Assembly: GCA_039545275.1 (NCBI GenBank)
Contig: BCHS01000005.1
Coordinates: forward strand, 744,001 to 808,000
Length of the DNA: 64,000 nucleotides
Reading direction: 5' to 3'
DNA from: Pseudomicrostroma phylloplanum
Taxonomy: Eukaryota > Basidiomycota > Exobasidiomycetes > Microstromatales
Shown in pieces: positions 54,902-64,000 of the stretch; position 1 is the first letter of the stretch; each line of letters starts with the position of its first letter. A program made the translations under genes and the position numbers. Under the pieces are notes generated by a model. That model did no database searches. It had not been told where the DNA came from and worked only from the letters and a program-made list of their open reading frames with translations.

Positions 54902-55029
54902 CGTCGCAGATGCATCCATTTGAGCGGGGAACAGGCCTTGTGTGCGCGCGCGGTGTGTCTCGTCGCGTTTGCTCTGCGTGGCCGGTGAGTGGGTGAGACA
55001 CTGGCCCTGTGCCCTTGTCCCCCTCTGCC

Positions 55030-55050
55030 GGGGCACAGTTGCTGTGCCCC
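55030..55050. repeat. Inverted repeat, 9-bp stem
   Basis: GGGGCACAG, a three-base TTG spacer, then CTGTGCCCC, a perfect 9-bp inverted repeat. CTCTGCC sequences flank it on both sides. Confidence 0.7.
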
Positions 55051-55115
55051 TCTGCCGCCTGGCGCTTCTCCTCGCGTCACCTGGGGGAATGGATGGCTGC
55101 CTGTGGCCTGGGTGT

Positions 55116-55137
55116 GTGCCCTGCCTGTGCCCTGCCT
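55116..55137. repeat. 11-bp tandem repeat
   Basis: GTGCCCTGCCT occurs twice in direct succession, followed by a partial GTGC. Confidence 0.7.
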
Positions 55138-55851
55138 GTGCTTGCCCGCTCGATCCTCACTTCTACCATCGTCTCCCGCAACGGGCCGACTCCGATCACT
55201 TCACCATCAGCCCCTCGCCCATCTCCCTCTCCGAATACCATCCCCACTTCCCTATCACCCTCGCCGCCGCAACTGTCACCGCACCCTTCCTCGTCACCGA
55301 ATCGTTCTAGCTTCCCCTTACCTCACCCCCTTCCATACGCTCCTTGGCACCCTTTCCAATTCTTCTCGGCAAAACCCACATCGGCTGCCGGCCGTCCTTG
55401 TTCGGCATCCTCTCCAACCTCTTGGCGCTTCCCGTACACTTCGACAGCCCCTCACCTAGCAGTGCAGTACCACACACCTCTGTCCGGGCCACGTACGACT
55501 GCACGCACAGTACGTCAAGAGAGGCCCACGGAGAATTCGCCCGTCGGCGTCCCTCGCAGCGCTCCTAAGCCATCGCGTCGGCCGATATCGCGTCACGGGC
55601 ATCCTTCCCGAAGATTAGGTTCTGCCACCCATCGTCGCCACCCTCGTTCGTTCTCGGCCCGAAGTCGCCGTAGATACCTCTGCTCTCATCCCGGCCTGGT
55701 GCTTACTTCCACGCGTGCGTCTCTCCAGCTCAAACGGGGGAACAGTGACAACGCGGAGGTCTCTGTCACCTTCGAAGGCCTGTCTCCGGTTCATCTCTAC
55801 CATCAGCATCAGTAGTCATCCAACTGGTGCCAATACTCTGCTGTCATCATC

Positions 55852-58313
55852 ATGTCGGAGAAGAACTACCTCACTCCCTCGCTATCACCGGCATCCTCTT
55901 CGAACGGCAGCAATCCGCCGCCGCCGTACCGATTCCACCAGTTGCCATCGACACCGGGTGGCTCACTACCTTCCTCAAGACCTGGCTCACCACCACACGG
56001 AGGTAGCGTGCCCTCACCTGGTCAGCCGGGGACATTTCTGCTCAATCTGGGCAAATACGGAGGATACTATGTGATCACGATTCCAGTGACATTTCAGCGG
56101 TTGCTGGGAGTGGCGATCAGGAGATGGAAGACGTTACTCTTCATCTTCCTCTTCTCCACACTAGCCGCATTCACCATGTTTGGCGCAATGTGGACAGAAT
56201 GGCGGGAGATGACATACTATAGGTAAGTACAGAGCGCCGGCTGCATCGAGAGGAGTGAATGCACGACACGTCTGGCTGACATTGCCGTCGTTCTCATCTG
56301 GCCCTTGCAGAGTGGATCCTTACCCCATCGTTCCGCAACGGGCAGTACCGACGCCGTATCAATCCCACAAAGCATCTTCACAAGGAACAGCAGAGAACGC
56401 AGCAACGGGAGCGAAGAAGCCTCTTCACGCCCCACCCACTTTCGGCTCTTGCCCAGGTCCTCGAGACGGCCTACCGATCCCTCACTCACCTCTTCAGACT
56501 TTCCAGACACCTGAGAGCCACCCTATCCCTCTTGTCGGAGACTACAAGCTGGTCGGCATGGATCCGAACCAGTGTCTGACGTACCGCTCGCGGTATTCCA
56601 TGTACTCAGACGAGGCGCTGGGTATCACATATCGTACTGATGTTGACGAAGATGTGAAGAGGCAGCACAGGGCGAAAGCTGCCCTCTACGATGACGACCC
56701 GGACAATCTCAAGCCTGTCAGGACTGCCCCCTCTGTGTCTGCAGGAGCCAATGCGAGCAACTCCACGAACGGCCCTAATTCGGCCCATCTGCTGAACAAC
56801 GCTCGGGTGACTCCGGCTTACAATAACACGGACTCCCTCTTGGGTCCGCGTAAACCAGCATCCATGCCAGAAGGAGAGTGGGAGCGGTATCTGAGGGACA
56901 GGATGTGGCGGGCAAATGTGCGGTCAGAGGAACTCGGGCCGGACTCTTTCCCAGATTGGAAGGCATTGATGGAAAATTGCTACAAGCAGAGGGAGAAAGA
57001 GAGAGGTCGCGCAGGCGGCGTGGAGCCTTTTGACCCAACCACCCAGCCTATCGCTGATGTAATTGAGCAAGAACAGCAGGATGATGACATTCCTCTCAAG
57101 TTCAAGACCACTCCGCAGACGAAGAGGACTGCCTTGGTCATGAGGTCGTACGAGGGCTACGTCTGGCGCGAGGACGACATCCTCAACATGCGGGCTCTTA
57201 TCGCGGAGCTCTCTTTGAACAATCCCAACACGCCGTACGATATTCGCATTCTGGTCGAAGTTCACGGCAAGCATCTTGCTGTCTTCACATCAGAGTGGGA
57301 CAGACTCAATGTTTTGAGGAGCTCGGTACCGAGGGAATTCTGGGGCATGGTGGAGCTGTGGACAGAGGATGAGATGTGCGCCCTCTACCCCGGTCTACCC
57401 GGGAAGTTCCTGAACAATATGATTGCTCAAAGGTCAGTCGCGAAATCAGGGAGACCCGGTGCTGCTGCGAACATCTGCTGACCCCACTCTTCCTCTATCA
57501 TCTTTGTTTGTATCTCACAGCTCCTACCGCTCATGCCTCATGGCTCTGCAAAAGTTCTACCTGGACCACACCGAGTACGACTTTGTGTGGAATTGGGAGA
57601 TGGACGTGCGATACATTGGCAACTACCTCGACTTCTTCGAGGGTATCGAGGAATGGTCTCGCAAAGAGCCGCTGAACGTCGGCATGGACAAGTACGACAC
57701 CTGGTACGTCCGGAACGTCACCGCCTCGGAAGACAATTGGGCAGATGACCCCAAGTTGACAAAGGGTCGGGGTGAGGAGGCGGATCTTATCACTCTGGGT
57801 CCTATCTTCGACCCTCGAGGGTCGGGATGGTACTGGGAGTACGATGTGCAGAACTACCCGAAGGGACAGAACACACATCGCCGCGCTTCCATCGGTACCA
57901 ACATGAGGATGAGTCGGTCACTGTTAGACGCGATGAACGTTGTAAATGCCGAGGCCAAGAAGTCTCTGCATTGCGAAGCATGGCCTACGACTCTGGTACT
58001 GCATTCGCAGCTGCCGACAGGGCATGATCACTCCTTCTACCCTGAGGCCGGCTTTACACACAACCTCCCTCTGCCATTCAAGGGAGTGTATGCCCCTCAC
58101 CCGATCTACTTCAGGCATCACTGGGACTCTGAAGTTCTACATGCCAGGATCAATCGCCCCGACTTCTACAAGAAGATCAACGAAAAGGTCATGAGGGACT
58201 CTACGTTCTACTACGATGGAAAGCACAGCAAGGAGATCTACATGGGCTGGAAGGAGAGGGACGACGTCTGCCGAAGCCCAATGCTGCTGCATCCCATCAA
58301 GAAGGTCAACTGA
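55852..58313 (+). CDS. DUF3405-type type II membrane protein (putative glycosyltransferase)
   Basis: Three exons, 55852-56222, 56311-57432 and 57521-58313, give 761 aa; both junctions restore frame. A cytosolic N-terminus of about 90 residues precedes a single membrane anchor near 95-115 (LLFIFLFSTLAAFTMFGAMW), giving type II topology with a lumenal catalytic-type domain. That domain has the DUF3405 features RTALVMRSYEGYVWREDD, IRILVEVHGK, FYLDHTEYDFVWNWEMDVRY and GSGWYWEYDVQNYPKGQNTH. DUF3405 proteins occur widely in fungi and are often listed as putative Golgi glycosyltransferases; this activity is unproven. WNWEMDVRY may hold metal-binding acids. There are many potential N-glycosylation sites (NNTDS, NVTAS). 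Confidence 0.85.
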
Positions 58314-59018
58314 TCTCGCTCTGGGATCACAATTGACATCCGGTTGGCACTTCACTTTGCACGAGCACACCTTGACGCGGTCCATCAGCTTCGTTCCGAA
58401 CATCACACATATCATCTGGGTCCACTCGAGTCTCCCACCTTGTCTCTCAAAACGCCTTCAATATACTCACAAATCCTACAATGCTCGCCTATGGAACAGT
58501 CACTCTCCCCCTCTGTCTCCCCCTCTCCACCCCCCTTGCACTTGCCTCTCACCCGTCATTCAATACTTCCTGTACACCTTTTCAACTCCTCTTCTCTCCT
58601 GTCCTCTTCCCCTCCCCGCTCTCTCCGCCCAGTCAAAATATGTGCAACGGACGTCAAGTTCTGGTTCTCCCTTCTACCCCCTTGTTTCTCGTGTCAATAG
58701 CACTACCATTGCTCCAGAATTCTCTCGACAAGCATTGGATGTTACTGTGCCCCCGTCTCTGTGTGTGTGAGTGTGTGGGTGGGAGCTGCTCCTCCACCTG
58801 CGTGTGTGGCTTTGTGCGGAAGCTGCTTCCGCTCCGAGAGAGGCGGCATGCAGCTCTGATTGTGACGGATCCTGTTACTTCACCTGCTTCTCTATAGTAC
58901 ATCGTACCTAACCACTCAGAGACCCCCTGCAGAAGACATTACTCTGGGAGCTACGACTCACTTCATCTAAGAGTCCCCTGCGTCTCATCATCACTGGAGG
59001 ACGAGCGAGCGCGCCGCG
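58314..59018. other. Intergenic region with pyrimidine-rich and GT-rich tracts
   Basis: About 700 bp between plus-strand genes. It holds a CT-rich stretch (58480-58640) and a short GT microsatellite-like run (about 58758-58782). These low-complexity tracts create the apparent frames here; none is credible. Confidence 0.45.
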
Positions 59019-61378
59019 ATGGGCACTGCAGAAGACGAAGCTCTCAAGGCCGAGATTGCTCGACTGACAGGGCAGATCGACCAGGCTAAAGCGTACCCTA
59101 CCTCTCGCGCTGGCTCGTCGTACTATCAGCAGCCTTACTCTGGATACTATGGCGGAGCAGGAAGTGGAAAGGGAAGCGGCAATGGGAGTGGGAGTTACTA
59201 CGGCTCTTCTTCGAGGGGAGGATACGCTAGAGGGAGGGGAAGAGGAGCGACTCCTGCTGGTGGTCCTTCGAGCAGTGTCAGTCGACATCGCAAGCTTGTA
59301 CTGAACAATGGAGACTCCAGCGCCACCTCTCCATCCTCATCAACCCCTGCTGCAAGCTCGACGGCGAATCTGGGGAGCGGTACACCCGCCTCTACATCTA
59401 CTGGCGCGGTTGCTGAGCGTGCAACGACGAGTGGGGCTGCTGGCGGCCCGTCTTTGGGCTGGGTGAAGCGCAAGACGACGCACAACATGAGCTTAGTCAG
59501 CGCTGATACTTTCGAGAAGACGTGAGTAATCCCATGTGTGTCAGGAGCCGGTAGCTAGGGAGCGTACACTGACCAACTTTGCACCCGTCCGTTACGTTCT
59601 ACTGCTCAGCGAGCCAGCTCGAATCGCCGCCCTGCAAGCAAGTCAAGAAGCCAAAGCAGCAGCTCGGGCCGCCAAGCGTGCTTCTACTTCTTCTTCCTCC
59701 ATGTCCAACAAGTCCCTGCCTGCAGTAGGACGTAGCAAACCCAAGGGCAGCTCGGCAGCTGTGAGAAGAGGAGACAATATGGGCGAAGTAATCATCGACG
59801 GAGTCGTCTTTGTCTTTGACGAGACGGGCAAGAAGCTTGTCAAGAAGCCTCAGCAGCAACCGGGCTCGGATTCTGCTTCGACTGACGCAGGAGCAGCTGC
59901 CGCAACAGGCTCCACAGCCTCTGGCGAACAGACTCCAGAAGGGGTTGATAGCGCGAGTAAAGCTCCACTGAGGACATCTGTCAATGGACAGGCATTTGTA
60001 CGGACCAAGAGGGGCAATTTGATCAGCGCCGAGCTACTGGAGAAGAGAAAGGCTCAGAAGGAGAGCACGGCGAAGCTGAAGAGGATGGCTGCTCTAGGTC
60101 GGCAAATTGGAGACAATGAGAGAATAAGGTTCGTCTATAAGCGGCGGATGCGGCGAATGTGTGCGATACTGAAGCTTCTTTCTACGTAATACGGAGCAGA
60201 TCGTCCGGAAAGAAGTCTCGCAATAAGACGCTCGGCAAGCCGGATCAGGGACCGAAAGGCCTTTGTAGCTTCTTCACCAAGACAGGTCCGTACGATCGCC
60301 ATGGCTACTTTCCCTACCTAGGAGAAGTGTTTAGCTTTTCCCTTATCCGGAGCTGATGTATCGCCGGACAGCTACATCTGATGACCCCTCTCTCCCCTTT
60401 CACCCACACTTTCCCGCAGGTCAATGCAAACGTGGTCTCTCCTGCCCCTACGCCCACGACCCCGCCAAGCTAGCCATTTGTCCCGGCGCTCTCCGCCCCA
60501 CGGGCTGTACCCAACCCGCCGGTCTCTGCCCCCTCTCCCACTCTCTCAGCTCCCCAGAACGAATCCCCCACTGCGTGCACTTCCTCCGCTCTGCTGGAAA
60601 GAGCTGCCGGAACGGCGAGGAGTGTCGCTACGTCCATCCTCCCCCCGCGCTGACGGCCGAGGTGCTCAGTAAAGAGGAGTGTCCTGTCTGCATGGACTTT
60701 GCGCGACTGGGGTGGTGCGAGAGAGGCAGGACTTGTACGGCGCGACACACCTTTGATTGCGCAGACTTTCTCGAGAAGGGGAGCTGTGAGAGGAAAGGAT
60801 GCAGGTTGCAGCACAATGTCGTTGCGAGGGAGAAGATGTCGACTGGTGCAGGGCGAGGAGGAGCAACAGGTGAGCATCTAGCAGCAGCAGCACAAGGCGA
60901 CACGGGTCACGTGTCCGCAAGGATTGCAGAAGGTGAAGAAGGAATAGAAGAGGCGGACGTCCCGCCTACTTCCTCCGGATTCATCTCGGCCAATCACGGC
61001 GCCTCCAAGGCCAGCAAGAGGAAGCGGGCAGGTCGCGCCGGCGAGGTCGTCGGGCTCGTCGAGCCCCAGGAAGAGGAGGAAGGCATCTCCTTTGTCGGTG
61101 GTGGAAAGAGAAAGAAGGCCTTCCAGCAAAAGGACTTTATCTCCTTCGACGATGACGACGATGAAGAAGAGGAAGAGGAAGACGAGAGAGAAGACGAGGG
61201 CGTCGAGGGAGGAGATCACGCAGAGGGACAAGGGGAAGTCAGTGAAGTCGATTCTGTGTCTAGTGGAGAGGACGATGAGGAGAGCACTGACGAGGGCAGC
61301 GAGAGCGACGAAGGCGACGATGACGAAGATGAACAAAGCGACAGCGATGACTCCTCAAGTGAAGGGTCGAGCGAGTGA
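59019..61378 (+). CDS. Five-finger CCCH zinc-finger protein, ZC3H3-like
   Basis: Four exons, 59019-59521, 59610-60128, 60200-60285 and 60420-61378, give 688 aa. Intron 1 has a GTGAGT donor. Introns 2 and 3 use weaker GTTCGT and GTCCGT donors, but the joins restore a finger (FFTKTG, then QCKRGLSCPYAHD). Five CCCH fingers run from about residue 358 to 500: SFFTKTGQCKRGLSCPYAH, ICPGALRPTGCTQPAGLC, HCVHFLRSAGKSCRNGEEC, CMDFARLGWCERGRTC, CADFLEKGSCERKGC. The order and spacing resemble human ZC3H3, a nuclear factor linked to mRNA 3'-end processing and export. A basic Gly/Ser-rich N-terminus and a strongly acidic C-terminal tail (from about residue 600) flank them. The role in mRNA processing is inferred from the family. 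Confidence 0.88.
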
Positions 61379-61677
61379 AAGGGGGAATGAAGAATAAGAG
61401 GCTGTACGAGTCACATTGCTTGCTCTACTTTGCAATACGATGCCATCTCCCCCTTCTGTTGATGCTTCTCCCCTACTGTTGATGCTTCACTGCCTGACGG
61501 TTGCATTTTACACCACGAGCAAGTCTGTGTAGTCATGGCAACGGACGTCTGTATCTCATTGCGCAAGTAGTGTGTGTGTGTGTGTAAGAGAGGATGAAAG
61601 TACAGTGTGTGGAAAAGGGACCCGAGAACGAGAGGTAGCGTCGTCTGTCTTGCTCTGGAGAAGAAAAGAGGAGCGGC
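61379..61677. other. Convergent intergenic region with TG microsatellite
   Basis: 3' flanks of the CCCH gene and of uL14. A (TG) run of about 16 bp lies at 61570-61585. Confidence 0.6.
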
Positions 61678-62738
61678 TTAGACGACGGTACCGGCGTTGG
61701 AGGCGATACGGGGCCACAGGTCGGCACACTCCTTTGCTACCGGTCCAGTGATGGCGGAACCCTTCATGTCTCCCTTGGGGTTGACGATGACACCGGCGGA
61801 GTCCTCGAAGTAGAGGAAGACACCGTCGCGCCTGCGCCATGGCTTGCGCTGGCGGATGACCACGGCAGGCATGACTGTAGAAATAGAGGAGGGTGTGGGA
61901 GGGTGTGAGTTTTGATGTTCGGATTGCATCTTCTAGCTCTGATCACGGGGCTGCGCCTCAAGACTCCAGCACTTCAAGGGTGGTCCTGATCAAGACGCCT
62001 CTTGTTGCCCTGTCACCCTCAATCTCATCCTTCATCTGTCCATCCGTTCATCCACCCTGACCCTGCATGCCCATCGGATCTACCCCACTTCACGCAAAGA
62101 CCAAATACCAAATACTCACCCTTCTTTCGCAGCTCTGGCTTTCCCTTCTTGACCGAGGCAACGACCATGTCACCCGAGGCGGCAGCGGGCAGCCTGTTCA
62201 ATCGGGCTCCGATACCGTGAACGGCAATGACGAAGAGGTTCTTGGCTCCCGAGTTGTCGGCACAGCTGGAAGAGGAAGAGAAGTGGGGAGGAGGTCATGT
62301 CAGTTGCATGTTCGATCTTACTTGCTAGCGCCCTCGAGAGGGAGAGAGGGTGGTGCCGTCCCTGCTGCCATCTTTTGCTTTCCCTCTTCTGGCAGGGTAA
62401 AGGAGCAGAGCGTCCCCTCCCTTTGCTTCCCTTTCCATGTGCCCCACGGCCCTGCCTGAGCGTAAGGGGATGCCCTCCGCCACCTCTGCTTTCACCGTCC
62501 CTGTTCCCAGTGATTGTTGCTTGGCAAGCATGACGGCACACCGTTATGTGGTGCAGAGCGACATCTTGTCGTCCCATCTGCATTCCTTCAATTCCACCTC
62601 CCTCCCTTGCCTCCTTCCTTCTTCCGGGCCTTCGTCCTCTTCACGCAGCGCTGTACGCAATGATACCCACTTCATGACTGCTCCGACGGGGAGAGCGAGC
62701 GAGAGGCGGAACTTCGAACCGGCTTGAGGCTTCGACAT
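61678..62738 (-). CDS. RPL23: 60S ribosomal protein uL14 (L23)
   Basis: Three exons, 62738-62671, 62265-62120 and 61874-61678, give 136 aa, close to the 137-140 aa of other eukaryotes. Family sequence is almost continuous: [40 protein letters not shown], then [38 protein letters not shown] and [20 protein letters not shown]. uL14 sits on the 60S subunit interface near the translation factor-binding site. The first intron is long (405 nt) compared with others in this window, as often seen in ribosomal protein genes. An AACCCG motif cluster lies upstream. Confidence 0.97.
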
Positions 62739-63349
62739 TGTGATGAAGGTGAGGAGGTGGTGGTGGTGATGGGGGGTTGGTAGGCGAGGTAGGAAGGAAG
62801 GAGGAGATCGAGCTTAGCGGGCGCAGCGCAGCGGGTGCGCCTACGCCTGCGCCTGTCTGCCTGTCTGCCTGCCTGGCCTCAAAATTCGCCTCTCCGCTTG
62901 GGAGCCTCACGCAGCGAGCCGCTCGCCCCGCCTGGGCTGGTCGCCGGGGCAGAACCCGGGTTAAGGCGGGTCGGGTTGCGCGCTACGGTCAAACCCGAAA
63001 GGCTCCCTTTCCGCTTGGCTCCATGCATACGCACGCAGGCGGAACGAACACCCAACAGTCAAGATTGCACCTGATACTGGCAGGCGCAGTGGCTCTTTCA
63101 TGAGCGCTGAGACAAGAAGCAATGATCGTGACGAAGCAACATGATATGATGAGAAGAGACAAGAGCACTGTGATCGAACGATGGAACCCGAGATGGGGAG
63201 GTATCGCCTCAGACTCTGCCTCAAATACGAGAGGTATGCTTCTCTCCCCACTTCTTCCCGATCCCGTCCCCCTTCTTGGTAAGGATTGTACGCACACCAG
63301 ACAGACAATCCAACAGCATTACACAATGTCATTCGAACCTCTGCGTATC
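62739..63349. promoter_or_regulatory. RPL23 promoter region
   Basis: About 610 bp between the RPL23 start (-) and the 3' end of the PPR-like gene (-). It contains the AACCCG/CGGGTT cluster listed separately and a CTGCCTGT repeat run at about 62853-62874. A minus-strand frame here (62961-63413) is a shadow. Confidence 0.5.
62953..62997. promoter_or_regulatory. AACCCG/CGGGTT motif cluster upstream of RPL23
   Basis: Four hexamers in 45 bp: AACCCG at 62953-62958, CGGGTT at 62957-62962 (overlapping, forming the palindrome AACCCGGGTT), CGGGTT at 62972-62977 and AACCCG at 62992-62997. They lie about 215-260 bp before the ATG. Telobox-like ACCC motifs are common in fungal ribosomal protein promoters, so a role as activator sites is plausible. 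Confidence 0.5.
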
Positions 63350-64000
63350 TCACTCTGTGCCCACCATCGTCCACGAAGCCTTCTCCTCCGCTTGCTTCTC
63401 CACCTCCTGACACTTCTGCAACACTGCCATCAGCTTGTCGTCGTTCCTGATGTCATCCTCTGTGAATAGTAGCCTTCCCTCCTTTCTCCCGTCAGAGGAA
63501 GGCAGATGCTGTGCTACCTGACCCGAAGAGGAGGAGGTGGTGGAAGGTACAGTAAAGTCACGCAGCCATTCCCTCACCTTCCTCGCGTGCGGGACGGCCG
63601 AGTACTGGCCTCCGAGCTTGGTGGGGACGGCGTGCAGCCCTCTAAGCAGAGCGGTAAAGGCAATCAGGTAGCTCCCTTTCGCATGCGAAGGGTCTTTCTC
63701 ATCGGCGAGGAGCTCAGTCCTCGAGGGGGGAGAGTCTCCGCCCGATGGCACCATACCTATCTTCCGGCAGATATGCTCAATCAGCGGCCATGCTCGAGGT
63801 GCATCTCGTGCGAACGTGTCGAGCAGTGTAGTATAGGTAGCGAGGGACGGCTTGACCGACAGCATCTGCATGTCTTTGAGTAGCTGCAGAGCCTGTTGGG
63901 AGCCCATTGAGAGCTTCATATTCCCCTCAGTCATGAATTCGTCGAAGAGAGGGAGCTCTGCCAGCGTCTTGGACAGATCCACACTCTGACCTTCTTGGAC
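63350..64000 (-). CDS. PPR-like protein, C-terminal part (runs off the window)
   Basis: The frame is open from the right edge to the stop at 63350, giving 216 residues of the C-terminus; the start lies beyond 64000. ALQLLKDMQMLSVKPSLATY followed by TTLLDTF fits a pentatricopeptide repeat (35-residue helix pair), and further helices follow. PPR proteins bind RNA, mostly in mitochondria. The end (AVLQKCQEVEKQAEEKASW) is a charged helix. Repeat number and targeting signal cannot be seen here. Confidence 0.65.
   Translation of the reverse strand, partial: VQEGQSVDLSKTLAELPLFDEFMTEGNMKLSMGSQQALQLLKDMQMLSVKPSLATYTTLLDTFARDAPRAWPLIEHICRKIGMVPSGGDSPPSRTELLADEKDPSHAKGSYLIAFTALLRGLHAVPTKLGGQYSAVPHARKVREWLRDFTVPSTTSSSSGQVAQHLPSSDGRKEGRLLFTEDDIRNDDKLMAVLQKCQEVEKQAEEKASWTMVGTE

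Larger units (their letters stand above)
53780..55851. promoter_or_regulatory. Longest gene-free region: divergent promoter with inverted repeats
   Basis: About 2.1 kb between divergent starts at 53779 (-) and 55852 (+). It contains two short perfect inverted repeats (54884-54901 and 55030-55050), a tandem 11-bp repeat (55116-55137), and a pyrimidine-rich stretch at about 55150-55480. A 268-aa plus-strand frame (55009-55815) is Pro/Ser/Arg low complexity and was rejected. Confidence 0.45.

Noticed and set aside
55009..55815. 268-aa plus-strand frame upstream of the DUF3405 gene
   Set aside because: Pro/Ser/Arg low complexity caused by pyrimidine-rich leader sequence; no conserved feature.
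63325..63345. tRNA-like B-box (GGTTCGAAT on the minus strand)
   Set aside because: No matching A-box or T-stem pairing; it lies at the edge of the PPR-like gene.
62961..63413. 150-aa minus-strand frame in the RPL23 promoter
   Set aside because: Overlaps the end of the PPR-like gene in another frame and covers the AACCCG cluster; no motif.

Overview
This window looks like nuclear DNA of a basidiomycete fungus, probably in Ustilaginomycotina or a close relative. That lineage call is inference from gene content, GC-rich coding sequence and intron style. Genes lie densely on both strands and many carry short introns (about 50-135 nt) with GTGAGT/GTAAGT-type donors and CAG/TAG acceptors. The content is eukaryotic and fungal: RPB11, uL14, RFC2, CAF-1, Trm4, Gid4, Vps10 and a Zn2Cys6 factor. 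No tRNA, rRNA, CRISPR array or intact mobile element was recognised. All gene models were built by hand from reading frames, splice sites and family motifs.

Layout. At 0.3-8.1 kb are an F-box protein (+), a small acidic membrane-anchored protein (-) and a large membrane glycosyltransferase family 2 protein (+). At 8.8-14.0 kb are three tandem minus-strand paralogues of a retrotransposon Gag/capsid-like protein. One looks full length with an extra N-terminal module, one lacks that module and the central region, and one is frameshifted and truncated. All three carry the same short element about 200 bp upstream of their start. No pol, protease, integrase or LTR is visible, so this is the most unusual locus in the window. 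At 14.6-21 kb are a Zn2Cys6 transcription factor (-) and a secreted GH20 beta-N-acetylhexosaminidase (-). At 21.3-27.3 kb a tRNA m5C methyltransferase (-) is divergent from a long Gid4 (+). At 27.8-32.8 kb the clamp loader subunit RFC2 (-) is divergent from the CAF-1 large subunit (+), sharing a promoter with an SCB/E2F-like site. At 33-38.4 kb are a vezatin-like membrane protein (-) and RPB11 (-). At 39.3-47.5 kb are a low-complexity small protein (+), a two-domain Vps10 sorting receptor (+) and a single-pass membrane protein (+). At 48.5-53.8 kb are an MFS drug:H+ antiporter-like gene (+), a small secreted protein (+) and a serine-rich disordered protein (-). At 55.9-64 kb are a DUF3405 type II membrane protein (+), a five-finger CCCH protein of the ZC3H3 type (+), ribosomal protein uL14/RPL23 (-) and the C-terminal part of a PPR-like protein (-) that runs off the right edge.

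Functional links. The clearest is the RFC2/CAF-1 divergent pair, because both proteins act with PCNA at replication forks. Vps10, the hexosaminidase, the GT2 protein and the DUF3405 protein all belong to the secretory or cell-surface side of the cell, but nothing shows they are co-regulated. The Gag-like array is the candidate for an undescribed system: a capsid-type gene family multiplied together with its own promoter, possibly domesticated.
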